A DNA stretch of 5,455 nucleotides, from assembly GCA_025363505.1 (NCBI GenBank), contig JANYDV010000204.1, positions 1-5,455 of the forward strand, read 5' to 3'. The notes below the pieces were generated by a model that saw only the letters and a program-made list of their open reading frames with translations, was not told the origin of the DNA and searched no databases. Each line of letters opens with the position of its first letter. The stretch's first letter is position 1. Shown here piece after piece: positions 4,807 through 5,455 of the stretch. Source of the stretch: Bacteroidota bacterium. Lineage in GTDB: Bacteria > Bacteroidota > Ignavibacteria > Palsa-1295. The position numbers and the translations under genes were made by a program.

Positions 4807-5455
4807 ATGATCTACCTTGATAACAGCGCAACAACCCGTCTCGATGATCGCGTGAGAGTCGCGATGGAGCCATATCTCGCCGGACAGTTCGGCAATGCAT
4901 CGAGTATCCATTCGCTGGGTCGTGAAGCTCACGTTGCGCTCGAAGAAGCACGCTCTATAATTGCAAAAGTCATCGGCGCCGACTCTGCCGAAATCGTTTT
5001 TACCAGTGGTGGTACCGAAGCAAATAATTATGCTATCAAAGGAGCGATCTTTTCAGAAATAAAAAAAGGGAAAGTGCTTTCTGAATTGTCAGTGCTTACT
5101 TCACCGATCGAACATCATGCCGTTCTCGAACCGACTGAATTCCTTACCTCACTCGGGGTACAATCATATTTCTCCGGCATTGATAATGATGGTACCATAC
5201 TAATTGATGAAATTCCCAGTGAGCTTACTCTTGCTTCAATAATGTATGTGAATAATGAGATTGGCTCGATTAATGATATCCGAACTATTGCCGAAAGGAT
5301 TCGCCATGCCTCTCCTAATGCTCTGATCCATAGTGATGGAGTCCAAGCGCTCGGCAAAATACATATTGATGTACATCAACTAAATCTAGATTTGCTCTCA
5401 ATATCTGCCCACAAAATTCACGGACCTAAGGGGATCGGCGCACTCTACATTCGTC
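4807..5455 (+). CDS. cysteine desulfurase (NifS/IscS family), 3'-truncated by the window edge
   Basis: The first 216 codons encode a PLP-dependent class V aminotransferase-fold enzyme that takes sulfur from L-cysteine, giving alanine and an enzyme persulfide for Fe-S cluster assembly and other thiolation pathways. The N-terminus 'MIYLDNSATTRLD' and 'FGNASSIHSLGREA' is typical of the family. 'FTSGGTEANNYAIKGA' (about 66-81) binds the PLP phosphate. The EHH motif places the PLP-stacking His at H103. 'HSDGVQALGK' gives D177 and Q180, and 'SAHKIHGPKG' contains the Schiff-base lysine K203. These positions are within three residues of E. coli IscS. The active-site cysteine loop, which separates the subtypes, lies beyond the edge, so IscS and NifS cannot be told apart here. 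The start has no Shine-Dalgarno sequence. The gene stands after a terminator and probably has its own promoter, though I see no convincing one in 4767-4806. Confidence 0.93.
   Translation, partial: MIYLDNSATTRLDDRVRVAMEPYLAGQFGNASSIHSLGREAHVALEEARSIIAKVIGADSAEIVFTSGGTEANNYAIKGAIFSEIKKGKVLSELSVLTSPIEHHAVLEPTEFLTSLGVQSYFSGIDNDGTILIDEIPSELTLASIMYVNNEIGSINDIRTIAERIRHASPNALIHSDGVQALGKIHIDVHQLNLDLLSISAHKIHGPKGIGALYIR

Noticed and set aside
4699..5357. Two - strand open frames over the terminator and the desulfurase gene
   Set aside because: They oppose a well-supported cysteine desulfurase frame and a terminator, and resemble no protein family I know.

Overview
The window is an ordinary-looking stretch of bacterial chromosome, moderately A+T-rich. 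All seven coding regions read on the + strand, with short spacers between them. No RNA gene, CRISPR array, insertion sequence or phage gene is visible. The gene set (large-type LOG protein, SirB1-type transglutaminase-fold protein, ECF sigma operon, NifS/IscS) and the mostly weak Shine-Dalgarno sequences suggest the Bacteroidota/Chlorobi side of the tree, for example an Ignavibacteria- or Kapabacteria-like organism. That placement is an inference from style, not from a marker gene.

Left part (1-2680): the 3' part of a LOG-family (nucleotide phosphoribohydrolase-type) gene enters from the left edge and ends at 757. After a 59-bp spacer with a good -10 box comes a SirB1/Transglut_core2 protein (817-1734). 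Ten bases later follows an unrecognised 311-residue protein (1745-2680) whose C-terminal third carries a GNAT acyltransferase signature. This third gene uses arginine codons unlike its neighbours and may have been acquired.

Central part (2681-4766): a 155-bp spacer holds a candidate ECF-type promoter and a hairpin ending three bases before the next start codon. It leads into a three-gene unit: an ECF sigma factor, a single-pass membrane protein starting one base after the sigma stop codon (the presumed anti-sigma factor, without a zinc-finger motif), and a secreted Spy/CpxP-like protein. The unit ends at two directly abutting hairpins, the second a strong intrinsic terminator with A and T tracts on its two sides. 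The layout suggests an envelope-stress circuit: the membrane protein would hold the sigma factor until a periplasmic signal releases it, and the Spy-like protein would act as chaperone or sensor in the periplasm.

Right part (4807-5455): the first 216 codons of a PLP-dependent cysteine desulfurase (NifS/IscS family), cut by the window edge before the catalytic cysteine loop. The most interesting item is the sigma/anti-sigma/Spy-like unit with its possible self-regulation. Nothing here is clearly a new system.
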